Assembly (NCBI RefSeq): GCF_003464595.1
Contig: NZ_QRZF01000008.1
Span: forward strand, 1 to 64,000
From: Bacteroides intestinalis
GTDB lineage: Bacteria; Bacteroidota; Bacteroidia; Bacteroidales; Bacteroidaceae
DNA length: 64,000 bases
Direction of reading: 5' to 3'
In this document: in pieces, positions 56,667 to 64,000 of the stretch
How positions within the stretch are numbered: position 1 is the first letter of the stretch
Layout of the letters: every line of letters starts with the position of its first letter
Program-made: the position numbers and the translations under genes
The notes under the pieces: model-generated
What the model was told of the DNA's origin: nothing
What the model saw: the letters and a program-made list of their open reading frames with translations, nothing else
The model's database searches: none

Positions 56667-57539
56667 TTATTCCTCTATTTCGATAGTGTATTTTCCTCTG
56701 AATATTTCTTCGGGTTGCAGATGCTGCATCCAATCCTTTTCTTTATATTCTCCTGTATAGTGCGCCCTGTCGCAACGACCATACCAAGGTTCTATACAGA
56801 CGAATGGAGCATTCTTGGAAGGAGGTGACCACAAACCGACTACAGGTGCATTGAAATGTAGGCTGAGATAAGGTTGTTTCTCCTTATTATATAGAGTAAC
56901 CTGTCGTACTTGATTGTCTTCCAGTATCAGTGCATCTTTATCAAAAGTGTGTGTATCTATAGGTAGCCATTCATCAGTCAATTCCAATGGATATTTAGTG
57001 TCCGGATCAGCGCAGCCCTTTTCGGAAATGAGGATATATTTCAGCCTATTCTTTTTACCGAAACCAAAGAAGCCTCGTTCTTCTGTAGTAGCATCGAAAT
57101 CCGGATAATAGAATGCGGGGTGTGCTCCAATCTGGAAATGCATTTCCTTTTCTCCGGTATTCTTCACTTCCCATACAACGTCGACTTTCTTTTCATGGAT
57201 GCGATAGCCGATTTCGAGGCAGAACGGAAAGGGGTATTTCTTGAGTGTCTCTTCGTTGCTGACAAGTTGATAACGCACTTCGTCGTCATGCTCCAATATA
57301 AGCGTAAACTCCATGTCGCGGGCAAATCCATGCTGGGTAAGGGCATAGGTTGTACCTTCGTTACGATATTCATTATCCCATACACTGCCTACGATGGGGA
57401 AGAGCACCGGTGAATGACGTTTCCAAAATGCGGGGTCTGCTTGCCACAGATATTCTTTTCCATTAGAGAAAATACTGCACAATTCGGCTCCATGTGCAGA
57501 GACCTCGATACTAAGTTTTCCGTTAAAGAGTATTTCCAT
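56667..57539 (-). CDS. Aldose 1-epimerase family protein (LacX-like)
   Basis: A 290-residue mutarotase-superfamily protein without a signal peptide. The key residues can be seen: His in LTQHGFARDM, His in QIGAHPAF and the catalytic-base Glu in VCIEPWYGR. Members interconvert sugar anomers; here, inside a fructan locus, it may act on fructose or a downstream sugar, which is inference. It points against the flanking locus genes, between the GH32 and MFS genes, with its own TACTTTTG box (minus strand, 57576-57583). Confidence 0.85.
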   Translation of the reverse strand: MEILFNGKLSIEVSAHGAELCSIFSNGKEYLWQADPAFWKRHSPVLFPIVGSVWDNEYRNEGTTYALTQHGFARDMEFTLILEHDDEVRYQLVSNEETLKKYPFPFCLEIGYRIHEKKVDVVWEVKNTGEKEMHFQIGAHPAFYYPDFDATTEERGFFGFGKKNRLKYILISEKGCADPDTKYPLELTDEWLPIDTHTFDKDALILEDNQVRQVTLYNKEKQPYLSLHFNAPVVGLWSPPSKNAPFVCIEPWYGRCDRAHYTGEYKEKDWMQHLQPEEIFRGKYTIEIEE

Positions 57540-57649
57540 AATGATTTATTTATGAGTTTGTTGTATATACTTGTACAAAAGTAGCTAAAAAGGATGATAA
57601 TAGGACTCAAATACGGCTAAAAAACGGTCCTGTATCATAATTGATATTC

Positions 57650-57716
57650 TTTGTAACAAAATTGTTATCCCGTTGTCGTGGTATTCGCTTCCTTTGCAAC
57701 ATGCTTTCCCGAGCAA
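57650..57716 (+). promoter_or_regulatory. Promoter and leader element of the MFS-GH32-fructokinase unit
   Basis: TATTCGCTTCCTTTGCAA (57682-57699) and ACATGCTTTCCCGAG (57699-57713) repeat the block of the GH32 promoter at 54634. TTTGTAACAAAAT at 57650-57662 matches the central palindrome at 54562-54574. Confidence 0.6.
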
Positions 57717-57744
57717 GAAATACTTAAATTAATACCATACAACA

Positions 57745-58905
57745 ATGAAATCAAATTCTTCGTTATCCAAGCTTTTCCCGGTGATGCTTTGTTTCTTCGC
57801 CATGGGATTTGTAGATCTGGTAGGTATTGCCTCCAACTATGTAAAAGCAGATTTAGGTCTGACGGATTCTCAGGCTAACATCTTTCCCTCGCTGGTTTTT
57901 TTCTGGTTTTTAATCTTCTCCGTACCGACAGGTATGATGATGAGTCGTATCGGACAGAAAAAAACGGTACTTCTTAGTTTGCTGGTGACTTTTGCTTCTT
58001 TATTATTACCGGTTTTCGGTGATAGTTATACGCTTATGCTGATTTCTTTCTCTTTATTAGGTATCGGCAACGCGCTTATGCAGACTTCACTAAATCCGTT
58101 ACTTTCCAATATTGTCAGAGGTGACCGTCTGGCAAGTAGTCTAACCTTTGGACAGTTTGTGAAAGCGATAGCCTCGTTTCTTGCACCTTACATTGCCATG
58201 TGGGGAGCTACGCAGGCCATTCCATCCTTTGGTCTGGGCTGGCGGGTGCTATTCCCTATTTATATGGTAATTGCTGTAATCGCTGTTTTACTATTAGGAC
58301 AGACACAGATCGCTGAAGAAAAAGAAGAAGGCAAACCTTCTACATTTGGTCAGTGTTTAGCTCTATTGGGCAAACCGTTTATTCTGCTATCTTTCATCGG
58401 CATTATGTGTCATGTAGGAATTGATGTGGGCACGAATACTACCGCACCTAAGATTTTGATGGAACGCTTGGGTATGGGATTGGATGATGCTGCGTTTGCT
58501 ACCAGTCTTTATTTTATATTCCGTACGGCAGGTTGCTTTACAGGTTCTTTCATTTTGAGAAAGATGAATGCCAAATCGTTCTTTGCTATCAGTAGTTTTA
58601 TGATGTTATTGGCAATGATAGGGCTTTTTGTTTTTCATTCAAAAACATCTATTTATATTTGCATTGCATTGATAGGTTATGGTAACTCAAATATATTCTC
58701 GATTGTCTTTTCGCAGGCATTGCTGTATATGCCCGGCAAGAAGAACGAAGTTTCCGGTCTGATGATTATGGGCCTTTTCGGTGGAACAGTGTTTCCGTTG
58801 GCAATGGGACTGGCAAGTGATGCGGTAGGACAAAGCGGAGCAGTAGCGGTAATGACAGTCGGTGTACTGTACCTGCTGTATTATACTCTGAAGATTAAGA
58901 AATAA
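57745..58905 (+). CDS. MFS sugar transporter (fructose importer, probable)
   Basis: A 386-residue major facilitator protein with 12 predicted helices; FFAMGFVDLVGIASNYV in helix 1 and GMMMSRIGQKKTVLL after helix 2 (the family loop) resemble the FucP/GluP-type sugar:proton symporters. In fructan loci of Bacteroides this position is held by the inner-membrane fructose importer, so fructose is the likely substrate. GH32 and fructokinase genes follow on the same strand. Confidence 0.88.
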   Translation: MKSNSSLSKLFPVMLCFFAMGFVDLVGIASNYVKADLGLTDSQANIFPSLVFFWFLIFSVPTGMMMSRIGQKKTVLLSLLVTFASLLLPVFGDSYTLMLISFSLLGIGNALMQTSLNPLLSNIVRGDRLASSLTFGQFVKAIASFLAPYIAMWGATQAIPSFGLGWRVLFPIYMVIAVIAVLLLGQTQIAEEKEEGKPSTFGQCLALLGKPFILLSFIGIMCHVGIDVGTNTTAPKILMERLGMGLDDAAFATSLYFIFRTAGCFTGSFILRKMNAKSFFAISSFMMLLAMIGLFVFHSKTSIYICIALIGYGNSNIFSIVFSQALLYMPGKKNEVSGLMIMGLFGGTVFPLAMGLASDAVGQSGAVAVMTVGVLYLLYYTLKIKK

Positions 58906-58911
58906 CTTTAA

Positions 58912-58947
58912 AGGAAAATTGCGGTATGAAGTCTTATCAATTTTCCT
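58912..58947 (+). promoter_or_regulatory. Intercistronic hairpin between MFS and GH32 genes
   Basis: AGGAAAATTG (58912-58921) pairs with CAATTTTCCT (58938-58947). No T run follows, so it could tune message stability between the cotranscribed genes. Confidence 0.4.
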
Positions 58948-59023
58948 GATATTGCATAACAAACATGGGATTCGGCTAATAATCCTTTAATGTTTAAATT
59001 GGAAACAAATTAATTAGTAGAAT

Positions 59024-60664
59024 ATGAAGTTAATCTTAAGACTATTAGTGACCAGCGCATTTTTACTTTCGTGTAATTGGGCGTTTTCTGGTGACATTGA
59101 ATTGAAAATCAACAAAAAGTATCTGAATTTTCCTGTTTCTCATAAACAGGAAAGGGCGAAAATGACTTTTAAATCGGAAGGGAAGCCCGATTTGTCGGTA
59201 GTTATCCGTCTGGCATCCGGCGAAGCTGATTATTGGGTGTTTAAAGATGTTTCCGATCTTAAAGGTAAAACAATCAGGATAAGTTATGAGGGAGATGAAA
59301 AGGGATTAAGTAAAATATACCAGGATGACTTTATAGCCGGACATGACAGCCTTTATCGGGAAACGAACCGTCCGCAATTCCATTTTACTACTCGTCGTGG
59401 CTGGATAAATGACCCTAACGGGCTGATATATCATGATGGAGAGTATCATTTGTTTTATCAGCATAATCCCTATGAACGTGACTGGGAAAATATGCACTGG
59501 GGGCATGCTGTAAGCAAAGACTTAATTCATTGGGAAGAACTACCGGATGCCCTTTATCCAGATCATTTAGGTACAATGTATTCAGGATCAGCAGTGATAG
59601 ATTATGAAAATACTGCAGGGTATAATAGAGATAATGTTCCTGCCATGATAGTGGCTTATACAGCTGCCAGTCCGGATAAGCAAGTGCAATGTATAGCATA
59701 TAGTCTTGACAATGGACGTACTTTTACCAAATATCCGGAGAATCCTGTGATTGATTCGAAGCATATCTGGAATAGTGTAGATACGCGTGACCCGAAAGTA
59801 TTCTGGTATAAACCCGGCAAGCACTGGGTTATGGTGCTGAATGAGCGTGATGGACACTCTATCTACATTTCTTCCAATTTGAAAGAGTGGACTTATCAAA
59901 GCCATACAACCGGATTTTGGGAATGTCCTGAGTTGTTTGAATTGCCTATTGATGGAGATCCGAATAATACGAAGTGGGTGATGTATGGCGCCACAGGCAC
60001 CTATATGCTTGGTTCGTTCAATGGGAAAGTTTTTAAACCGGAAATGGGAAAATATCAATATACAACAGGTTCTATATATGCTGCGCAGACATTTACCAAT
60101 ATGCCCGACGGACGACGTATTCAAATGGGGTGGGGGCGAATCAGTCATCCGGGAATGCCTTTTAATGGTATGATGTGTTTGCCAACGGAGCTTACCCTTC
60201 GGACTACTAAAGATGGACCAAGATTATTTAATGTCCCGATTAAGGAATCCGAGCAGTTGTTTACGCCTCTCCGTCAATGGAATTCTCTCAAGGCAAATGA
60301 AGCCAATGAATTGCTGAAAGAATTTGAAAATGCAGATTGCCTTAGAATTAAAACCACATTCAAGTTGTCTCATGCAACTAGTGCCGGATTTAATTTGTTT
60401 GGCCAGCAAATGCTTACTTACGATCTTAATCCGAATACAATAAATGGCGTGTTCTACTCTCCTGATGATATGACAAGTATGGAAATAACTGCCGATATAT
60501 ATATAGACAGAACTTCTATTGAAGTGTTTGTCGATAACGGAGTATATTCATTTTCAATGGTTAGAAAGCCGGATAAGAATAATAAGGAAGGATTTCATTT
60601 CTGGGGGAATAATATTGATATTAAGGAGCTACAAGTATTTGGGGTTAAATCAATATGGGACTAA
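59024..60664 (+). CDS. GH32 fructan hydrolase, periplasmic
   Basis: A 546-residue GH32 with a lipobox-like signal (LLSC-N). The catalytic set is complete: RRGWINDPNG with nucleophile Asp130, VDTRDPKVF and FWECPELF with the acid/base Glu, and a C-terminal sandwich (IDRTSIEVFVDNG). It differs from the 54704 enzyme in lacking the large N-terminal domain. Probably an exo-fructosidase feeding the MFS importer encoded before it; the fructokinase gene follows. Confidence 0.93.
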   Translation: MKLILRLLVTSAFLLSCNWAFSGDIELKINKKYLNFPVSHKQERAKMTFKSEGKPDLSVVIRLASGEADYWVFKDVSDLKGKTIRISYEGDEKGLSKIYQDDFIAGHDSLYRETNRPQFHFTTRRGWINDPNGLIYHDGEYHLFYQHNPYERDWENMHWGHAVSKDLIHWEELPDALYPDHLGTMYSGSAVIDYENTAGYNRDNVPAMIVAYTAASPDKQVQCIAYSLDNGRTFTKYPENPVIDSKHIWNSVDTRDPKVFWYKPGKHWVMVLNERDGHSIYISSNLKEWTYQSHTTGFWECPELFELPIDGDPNNTKWVMYGATGTYMLGSFNGKVFKPEMGKYQYTTGSIYAAQTFTNMPDGRRIQMGWGRISHPGMPFNGMMCLPTELTLRTTKDGPRLFNVPIKESEQLFTPLRQWNSLKANEANELLKEFENADCLRIKTTFKLSHATSAGFNLFGQQMLTYDLNPNTINGVFYSPDDMTSMEITADIYIDRTSIEVFVDNGVYSFSMVRKPDKNNKEGFHFWGNNIDIKELQVFGVKSIWD

Positions 60665-60720
60665 TAATTTATTAATGGTTTAAATCAATCTCTTTTCGGA
60701 GAGTAACAACTTATTTATAT

Positions 60721-61605
60721 ATGAATACAATCGTTGGAATGGGTGAAGCGCTTTGGGATGTGCTGCCCGAAGGAAAGAAAATAGGTGGTGCACCTGCCAA
60801 TTTCGCTTATCATGTATCACAGTTTGGTTTTGACAGTCGTGTCGTAAGTGCTGTAGGGCGTGATGCTGACGGACGGGAAATATTGGATGTTTTTGCTCAA
60901 AAGAAGCTGACTTGCCAGATAGAACAGGTGGATTACCCTACGGGTACGGTACAGGTTACTCTTGATGCTGTCGGTGTACCTTGTTATGAAATTAAAGAGG
61001 GGGTAGCTTGGGATAATATACCTTTTACGGACGATTTGAAACGGCTGGCTCTTTCTACCCGTGCCGTTTGTTTCGGTTCTCTGGCTCAACGCAGTCCTGT
61101 GAGTCGGGCTACTATCCAGCGCTTTTTGGATACGATGCCTGACGGAGAAGATCAGATTAAGATTTTCGATATTAATCTTCGCCAGGGATTTTATACGAAG
61201 GAGATTCTTTGTGAATCTATGCGTCGTTGCAATATCCTTAAAATCAATGATGAGGAATTGGTGACAATCAGCCGCATCTTTGGTTATCCGGGTATCGATT
61301 TACAGGATAAATGCTGGATACTTCTGGCTAAATACAATCTGAAGATGCTGATTCTGACTTGTGGAACCAATGGCAGCTATGTATTTACTCCGGGCGTAGT
61401 ATCTTATCAGGACACACCGAAAGTTCCTGTGGCCGATACTGTGGGAGCGGGTGATTCATTTACTGCTGCTTTCACATCTGCCATACTTAGTGGAAAACCT
61501 GTTCCTGAAGCACATAAACTGGCCGTAGAAGTTTCTGCTTATGTTTGTACACAGAGTGGGGCTATGCCGGAATTACCGTCTGCTTTTAAGAGTCGGTTGG
61601 AGTAA
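60721..61605 (+). CDS. Fructokinase (PfkB family)
   Basis: A 294-residue ribokinase-family enzyme that phosphorylates imported fructose. It has GEALWDVLP at the start, KIGGAPANFAYH (substrate loop), and ADTVGAGDSFTAAF with the catalytic Asp and anion hole near the C-terminus. Its place after MFS and GH32 genes supports fructose as substrate. A bidirectional terminator follows. Confidence 0.93.
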   Translation: MNTIVGMGEALWDVLPEGKKIGGAPANFAYHVSQFGFDSRVVSAVGRDADGREILDVFAQKKLTCQIEQVDYPTGTVQVTLDAVGVPCYEIKEGVAWDNIPFTDDLKRLALSTRAVCFGSLAQRSPVSRATIQRFLDTMPDGEDQIKIFDINLRQGFYTKEILCESMRRCNILKINDEELVTISRIFGYPGIDLQDKCWILLAKYNLKMLILTCGTNGSYVFTPGVVSYQDTPKVPVADTVGAGDSFTAAFTSAILSGKPVPEAHKLAVEVSAYVCTQSGAMPELPSAFKSRLE

Positions 61606-61634
61606 GTACCTGAAAGGTTACAATTAGATTGTTT

Positions 61635-61678
61635 TCTCCTTTATCATTACTATTCTGATATGGTAATGATAAAGGAGA
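61635..61678. terminator. Bidirectional terminator after the fructokinase gene
   Basis: A perfect 16-bp inverted repeat (61635-61650 with 61663-61678) between convergent genes, flanked by T and A rich sequence. Confidence 0.85.
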
Positions 61679-61705
61679 TTCATTTATATGGCAACTAATT
61701 TGGTA

Positions 61706-63130
61706 TTATAAGGGCATTGTGTAGCATACAATACCTGTTTTCTTCCAACTTCCTTCTATTCCATATGCCTGTTTGTCTTCTGTAGTGTAACAATAATCAT
61801 TTTCATTTGCTGCTTCGTATAGAGGAATGGCTCCGTCTACGGGTGAAGTATATACATATCCCAGTTCTTTTTCCAGTTGCCATCCGGCGTCTGCTTGTAA
61901 TGGCTCTACGGATAAACGTTGTTTTTGCCCGTTGCTATATAAATACAGAGGCACGGTATGTGTTCTTTGCTGTTTGTAGATGGAACAAACGGCTCCTTCA
62001 TATTTTCTGTTGGAGTGCACTGCAATATCTAAATAAGATGTATCGTATGTGTGATTTTTGCCATTCCAAGCCTGAAGTAACGGAGTTGTGGAAACAGACG
62101 ATAATTTTTGGTTGGAAATATATTTTTCTATGGCATCTTTCACTTGTTTTCTTTTGGTGGCATCCTTTATCATATCATAAATAGGAAGGACTTTGTTTTG
62201 AGTGATTTTCGTTAAAGTATAATTTTCTTCATTAAAGGACTTCAACCAGGTGTTAAGGTCGGCGGTTGTCGGCAGTGAAGGCAATAAGGTTGTATTTCCT
62301 CCATAGAATTCGAAGATAAGTTGACCTCCTATGCTTTGTGCCACTTCCTCTTCCCATCCACCGACACTGCTTCCGGTAGAAAAGCCTTGCTGGGCCATTT
62401 TTGTCAAAGCGCTGACTAAGGTGATTTTTACAATGTCGGTTGCCGATGTCGCTGTAGGTACTGCTGTTCGGTAAAGTCCTCTGAATCGTGCTCCTATGCA
62501 GACATCTATTAAAAAGTGTGTGCCATATTTGTTTATGATATTTTCCGCTGTCAGACTGGTCACATCATTTTCAAACTCCTGAGTAAGATATCTGTATTTA
62601 TATTTCTCTGAGATATAAAACGGTGATAAGTACCAGCGCTCCATTGTAAAGAGCTGTTCACTGGAGGCAAAAGAATATTGTGAAGAATGGTTGTAATCAG
62701 ACTGGAATTCCTTATGCTTGAGAATGGTACCTACGGAGAGAGCGTTCTTGGAATTTACGTCTTCCAATATCAGGCTATTGCTAATGTTGGCAAGGAACGC
62801 TGTTGCATTTTCTCCGGCGTAGTTTTGGGATTCGGTAGAAGTTGCCTTCATACAGGTGAAGTCATATATATCGCTGTCTGCCAATTTATCCAAATCTATT
62901 ATAGGTGCTTTTATGGCCTCGGGGCTTAAGTAATCAGCGGTAACATCGTAGCCCGCACCAAGAATTTGTTTCATACTTGCCGGGTAGGTTTTGAAAATGA
63001 CTTCCTTGTCAGGAATAGCTTTGAGTTCATAGACATCAGAAGGAGTTTCATCTTCCGGGGTGAAATCAGAATCTGAGGAACATGCATATGAAATACATGC
63101 CAGAATGCCAAAATAGAATAGCTTTTTCAT
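61706..63130 (-). CDS. MACPF-domain lipoprotein (BSAP-like, tentative)
   Basis: A 474-residue lipoprotein (lipobox ending Cys17, SYAC-S). The central region carries the MACPF signature NKYGTHFLIDVCIGARFRG near residues 200-218, and a Gly-rich segment GSSVGGWEEE. The last 85 residues hold two tandem repeats, TVPLYLYSNGQK and AIPLYEAANENDYCYTTE...GIVCYTMP, resembling a DUF5648-type adhesion module. MACPF proteins form pores; the Bacteroidales BSAP toxins that kill rivals have this domain. A minus-strand box TACTTTTG lies at 63170-63177 with ATTG 19 bp before it. Toxin role is inference. Confidence 0.8.
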   Translation of the reverse strand: MKKLFYFGILACISYACSSDSDFTPEDETPSDVYELKAIPDKEVIFKTYPASMKQILGAGYDVTADYLSPEAIKAPIIDLDKLADSDIYDFTCMKATSTESQNYAGENATAFLANISNSLILEDVNSKNALSVGTILKHKEFQSDYNHSSQYSFASSEQLFTMERWYLSPFYISEKYKYRYLTQEFENDVTSLTAENIINKYGTHFLIDVCIGARFRGLYRTAVPTATSATDIVKITLVSALTKMAQQGFSTGSSVGGWEEEVAQSIGGQLIFEFYGGNTTLLPSLPTTADLNTWLKSFNEENYTLTKITQNKVLPIYDMIKDATKRKQVKDAIEKYISNQKLSSVSTTPLLQAWNGKNHTYDTSYLDIAVHSNRKYEGAVCSIYKQQRTHTVPLYLYSNGQKQRLSVEPLQADAGWQLEKELGYVYTSPVDGAIPLYEAANENDYCYTTEDKQAYGIEGSWKKTGIVCYTMPL

Positions 63131-63254
63131 AAAATAATAGTTTTCTAGTAGTTACATTGTATTTGTAGGCAAAAGTAACAGAAGTATTTGAAGGAGCAAT
63201 GTGTACACGTCCTTTTTTAAAGAAAAAGTGTCTTGTTTTATATTATAGACGATT

Positions 63255-64000
63255 TTACATTACTGCACAAAGTTCCTCCACCTGCTTTTCAAAACTATTC
63301 CTCATCTTTGCCTTATTCTTCACTACGCTCCGATGATTGTAAATAGTTTGTGGTGAATAGAACAGGAGGGTGGCTATCTTAGAGCTATCTTTAATCCCCA
63401 TACGTATCAATGCAAATATCCGGAGCTCCGTATTCAATATCTCTCCTCTTTTAGGAATGATTTCTTCACCTTCTCGTAATAATGCATTAAATTCTTCTAT
63501 AAATTTGGGGTATAAGTTCAGAAATGCAGTATCGAAGTTTACAAAGAACTCTTTCGCATCGGTGTCTGATAGTTTAGTGGCATTGACTAACTTCAAGAGA
63601 TCATCCGTTTGTTTTGCTTTCACCTTGCGTTTTACCAAATCCTGGTATTTATTCAGTTTATCTATATAGGCAGCACACAAATCCATGAACAGGCTTACAT
63701 ATTCTTCACGCGTATGATTGGTCTCTACTAATGCTTTATTCAGATGCTGTAATTCCTGATTCATATCCGCCAGTATCTCTCTGCGTTTATGAAGTTGGTG
63801 CATTTGCCGGTAAATATAGATCAGGGAAATAACCAGTCCGATGGATAATATACTGATGCATATCAGTGACCATTGTAGCCGTTTACTTTTAATAAGGTTC
63901 TGTTCCTGATAAGACAGTACGATAGAAGGGAATTTCTTCGCTATCTCGAGCATACGGAGACGATTGTTATAAAACTGTGCGTCTTCCATGGAATAATTCA
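63255..64000 (-). CDS. DUF6377-type regulator, C-terminal part (cut by window edge)
   Basis: The reading frame stays open past the first visible ATG (63989) to the end of the window, so this is the C-terminal part of a larger protein. It has a membrane helix (SLICISILSIGLVISLIYIY), a coiled-coil stretch, and a C-terminal LuxR-like helix-turn-helix (KDSSKIATLLFYSPQTIYNH). Its pattern matches the Bacteroides DUF6377 regulators, which have an N-terminal TPR region. Its targets are unknown; the MACPF gene is its downstream neighbour on the same strand. Confidence 0.75.
   Translation of the reverse strand, partial: NYSMEDAQFYNNRLRMLEIAKKFPSIVLSYQEQNLIKSKRLQWSLICISILSIGLVISLIYIYRQMHQLHKRREILADMNQELQHLNKALVETNHTREEYVSLFMDLCAAYIDKLNKYQDLVKRKVKAKQTDDLLKLVNATKLSDTDAKEFFVNFDTAFLNLYPKFIEEFNALLREGEEIIPKRGEILNTELRIFALIRMGIKDSSKIATLLFYSPQTIYNHRSVVKNKAKMRNSFEKQVEELCAVM

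Overview
The window is chromosomal DNA of a Bacteroides-like member of the Bacteroidales. The evidence is the promoter style (TTTG, 18-20 bp, TAnnTTTG, seen many times), the weak use of Shine-Dalgarno sites, a SusC/SusD fructan locus, a M49 peptidase of the Bacteroides type, and lipoproteins with an SCxDD-like start. From memory, the gene order resembles the stretch of the B. thetaiotaomicron chromosome between its leucine operon and its levan locus. I did not run any comparison, so the species is left open.

Layout. 0.1-7.2 kb: a Cys-rich lipoprotein, then a leucine (probably also isoleucine) operon: Ile/Leu-rich leader peptide and attenuator, leuA, leuC, leuD, a second IPMS/citramalate-synthase-like gene, a small membrane protein, leuB. 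7.2-17.6 kb: metal-efflux CDF transporter, cysK, a TPR protein, recQ, an AraC-type HTH protein, dipeptidyl-peptidase III, an AlkD-like protein, a Fur-family regulator coupled to purA. 17.7-27.8 kb: GH29 fucosidase, a membrane Zn peptidase, a transglutaminase-like protein, hisS, an unlisted 55-residue membrane protein, an SBF-type transporter, groES-groEL, a winged-helix protein, a threonine-aldolase-like enzyme. 28.1-36 kb: a GH9/polysaccharide-deacetylase fusion, cbpA-cbpM, and an etfB-etfA-acyl-CoA dehydrogenase operon.

36.5-42.9 kb: a VTC polyphosphate-polymerase-like protein, a DUF4956 membrane protein, a DUF2490 outer-membrane protein and a secreted beta-helix lipoprotein form one tight cluster, followed by a LytS/LytTR two-component pair with its own strong promoter. 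43-46.3 kb: a C1 peptidase, a patatin and an AAA ATPase whose promoter sits in a 49-bp perfect palindrome.

46.5-61.6 kb: a fructan utilisation locus. A leftward operon codes for SusC, SusD, a surface glycan-binding protein and a surface GH32. Diverging from it is a GH32, then an aldose-epimerase-like protein (opposite strand), then an MFS sugar importer, a third GH32 and a fructokinase. Surface enzyme, TonB-dependent import, periplasmic trimming, inner-membrane import and phosphorylation are all present; the expected hybrid two-component sensor is not. A MACPF lipoprotein and a truncated DUF6377 regulator close the window.

Non-coding structure is the most unusual part. Five intergenic regions carry short tandem arrays with the same 22-bp period but unrelated unit sequences, mostly with a dyad inside each unit. 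Two intergenic gaps carry copies of a dispersed hairpin element with a shared core. The fructan promoters share a 35-nt block and a large inverted repeat.
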